Source: Paracoccus sp. S1E-3
GTDB taxonomy: Bacteria > Pseudomonadota > Alphaproteobacteria > Rhodobacterales > Rhodobacteraceae
Reading direction: 5' to 3'
Assembly (NCBI RefSeq): GCF_013868135.1
Contig: NZ_JACEMU010000004.1
Location: 1,426,001-1,490,000, forward strand
DNA length: 64,000 bases
The translations under genes and the position numbers were made by a program. The first letter of the stretch is position 1, and each line of letters begins with the position of its first letter. The notes below the pieces were generated by a model that did not search any database, had not been told where the DNA came from, and saw only the letters and a program-made list of their open reading frames with translations. This document shows, piece by piece, positions 62,666 to 64,000 of the stretch.

Positions 62666-63508
62666 ATGCTCGTACGCCCGATCCTTGCCGCCCTGCTGTT
62701 CTCTGCGCTCGTCCTGCCCGCCGCGGCGCAGGATGCCGATACCGTCGTCGCCAAGGTGAACGACACCGAAATCACCCTCGGCCAGATGGCGGCGATGAAG
62801 CTGGGCCTGCCGCCCGACATGGCCAGCATGCCCGCGCAGGAGTTGTGGGACCTGATGCTGGACCAGATGATCCGCCAGGCCGCCATGGCCGAGGTGGGCG
62901 AGGCCACGGCCACCCCGCGCGACAAGGCCGCGCTGGTGATCGATCGCCGCGCCTATCTGGCCGGCGCCGCGCTGGAGCGTCTTGCCGAATTCGAGCCGAC
63001 GGATGCCGAGATTCAGGCCGCTTACGAAAAGGCCTTCCCGGCCGACAAGCCGGTCACGGAATATGATGCCGACCACATCCTGCTCGAGACCGAGGAAGCC
63101 GCCAAGGCCGTCATCGACGAACTGGCCAAGGGCGGCGATTTCGCCAAGCTGGCCGAGGAACGCTCGATCGATACCGGGTCTGGGCTGAATGGCGGCGATC
63201 TGGGCTGGTTCACGCAGGACCGCATGGTCAAGGAATTCGGCGATGCGGTTGCGGGCATGGAGAAGGGGTCGACCTCGACCACGCCGGTGAAATCGCAATT
63301 CGGCTGGCATGTCATCAAACTGAACGACAGCCGTGTCCAGCAGCCGCCGGCCCTTGCCGATATCCGCGATGCGCTGATCCAGCAGATCCGCCGCGACAAG
63401 GTCGAAGCCGAGATCGAAAAGGTCACCGCCGAAGCCAAGGTCGAAAAGACCGAAGGGCTGGACCCGGCCGTGCTGAATACCGACATTCTGGGAACGGAAA
63501 CGAAGTAA
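62666..63508 (+). CDS. Periplasmic peptidyl-prolyl isomerase, parvulin type
   Basis: A 280-residue exported chaperone with a signal peptide (LVLPAAAQD, cut near 22). A SurA/PrsA-like N-terminal helical part (about 25-130) precedes the parvulin domain (about 135-230): ADHILLETEEAAKAV, DLGWFTQDRMVKEFGDAV (region) and VKSQFGWHVIKL. It is divergent from secA across 202 bp, and overlaps argJ by one base (TAATG). Confidence 0.9.
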   Translation: MLVRPILAALLFSALVLPAAAQDADTVVAKVNDTEITLGQMAAMKLGLPPDMASMPAQELWDLMLDQMIRQAAMAEVGEATATPRDKAALVIDRRAYLAGAALERLAEFEPTDAEIQAAYEKAFPADKPVTEYDADHILLETEEAAKAVIDELAKGGDFAKLAEERSIDTGSGLNGGDLGWFTQDRMVKEFGDAVAGMEKGSTSTTPVKSQFGWHVIKLNDSRVQQPPALADIRDALIQQIRRDKVEAEIEKVTAEAKVEKTEGLDPAVLNTDILGTETK

Positions 63509-64000
63509 TGGCCAGGGACGACAAGAAGAAGTCTGGGAAAGCCGCAGCCGGCAAAGCCGACAAGAAGGCCGACAAGAAGGCGCGCAAGGGCGACAAGGCC
63601 GCAAAGGTTAAGGCGCCCTCGCCCGTGTCCCCGCTGGCGCCGGCGGGATTTCCCGATCTGCCGGTGATCGCGGGAGTCGAGTTCGCCTCGGCCGCGGCGG
63701 GGGTCAAGTATCAGGGCCGCACCGATGTGATGCTGGTGCGACTGGCGCCGGGCACAACGGTGGCGGGGGCGTTCACGCGCTCCTCGACGCGGGCGGCCAG
63801 CATTCTGGACTGTCAGGCCAAGCTGGAAGGACCGCAGGACCAGACGCAGGGCGCGGCGATCATCGTCAATTCCGGGAATGCCAACGCCTTCACCGGCAAG
63901 AACGGGCAGGAGGCCGTGGACCGGGTGACCGGCGCGGTGGCCGAGGCGCTGTCGATGCCGGCGACCCGCGTGTTCTCCTCCTCGACCGGGGTGATCGGAG
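63508..64000 (+). CDS. argJ: Bifunctional glutamate N-acetyltransferase/ornithine acetyltransferase, 5' part
   Basis: The frame starts at the ATG at 63508 and runs off the window, leaving 164 codons. After a Lys/Ala-rich extension of about 35 residues (MARDDKKKSGKAAAGKADKK and on) comes the ArgJ core SPVSPLAPAGFPDLP, GRTDVMLVRLAPGT, IIVNSGNANAFTGKNG and FSSSTGVIG, just before the autocleavage threonine. It recycles acetyl groups in arginine synthesis. The parvulin stop overlaps the start by one base. Confidence 0.92.
   Translation, partial: MARDDKKKSGKAAAGKADKKADKKARKGDKAAKVKAPSPVSPLAPAGFPDLPVIAGVEFASAAAGVKYQGRTDVMLVRLAPGTTVAGAFTRSSTRAASILDCQAKLEGPQDQTQGAAIIVNSGNANAFTGKNGQEAVDRVTGAVAEALSMPATRVFSSSTGVIG

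Overview
The window is 64 kb of high-GC (roughly 65%) DNA, almost entirely coding on both strands. Its content suggests a Rhodobacteraceae alphaproteobacterium, most likely Paracoccus or a close relative. The grounds are a phaA-phaB pair for polyhydroxybutyrate, a long-chain polyprenyl synthase of the ubiquinone-10 type, a non-catalytic PyrC-like protein beside pyrB, DUF1272 and a second deformylase between def and fmt, a serC leader, and many 4-nt ATGA gene overlaps. The genus is an inference from gene content; no rRNA is present to test it. No CRISPR array, prophage or intact integrase was seen.

Layout. 1-1461: end of phaA and phaB. 1721-5012: LysR regulator, YdcH, TrmN-like methylase, DUF2007 and polyprenyl diphosphate synthase. 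5031-9123: ammonium transporter and a class A penicillin-binding protein. 9145-10474: mlaA-mlaC (outer-membrane lipid asymmetry). 10595-13647: a type I secretion ABC/adaptor pair without a visible substrate, followed by about 660 bp with no convincing gene. 14308-18471: a minus-strand run pyrB - membrane protein - PyrC-like - plsY - dienelactone hydrolase. 18571-25551: uracil-DNA glycosylase on plus, then a long minus-strand run malY - L,D-transpeptidase - GNAT - pgsA - moaD - moaE - membrane protein - gshA - Pro/Ala-rich membrane protein. 25623-27848: def - DUF1272 - degenerate def - fmt.

28096-39575: the accessory part. A tRNA-Gly(UCC) is followed by a lower-GC stretch, then a compact minus-strand catabolic run catB-catC-catA-benA-benB-benC-benD-transporter-pcaD with divergent catR, then a decayed IS5-family element. 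A near-copy of the tRNA 3' end (16 of 17 nt) lies at 39559-39575, so the 11.4 kb looks like an island inserted at the tRNA gene. Its enzymes take benzoate through catechol, cis,cis-muconate and muconolactone to 3-oxoadipate. The final thiolytic steps (pcaIJ, pcaF) are not in the window.

39613-45251: DUF1684 protein plus a complete oligopeptide/nickel-type ABC importer. 45369-47182: sulfite dehydrogenase-like molybdoenzyme and its cytochrome c. 47400-51780: tRNA-Leu(UAA), MTA/SAH nucleosidase, ABC exporter, and a sugar-dehydrogenase/cytochrome c fusion. 51893-54764: serC leader, serC and serA. 54842-57361: phosphoesterase, DUF2585, CreA-like protein and a sugar transferase. 57537-59627: universal stress protein, nfuA-like, tsaB and rimI. 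59758-64000: secA, a parvulin-type isomerase and the start of argJ. A family of GC-rich repeats ending in a CAGAATGAA-type motif is scattered in intergenic gaps; two inverted copies form a perfect 22-bp hairpin between rimI and secA.
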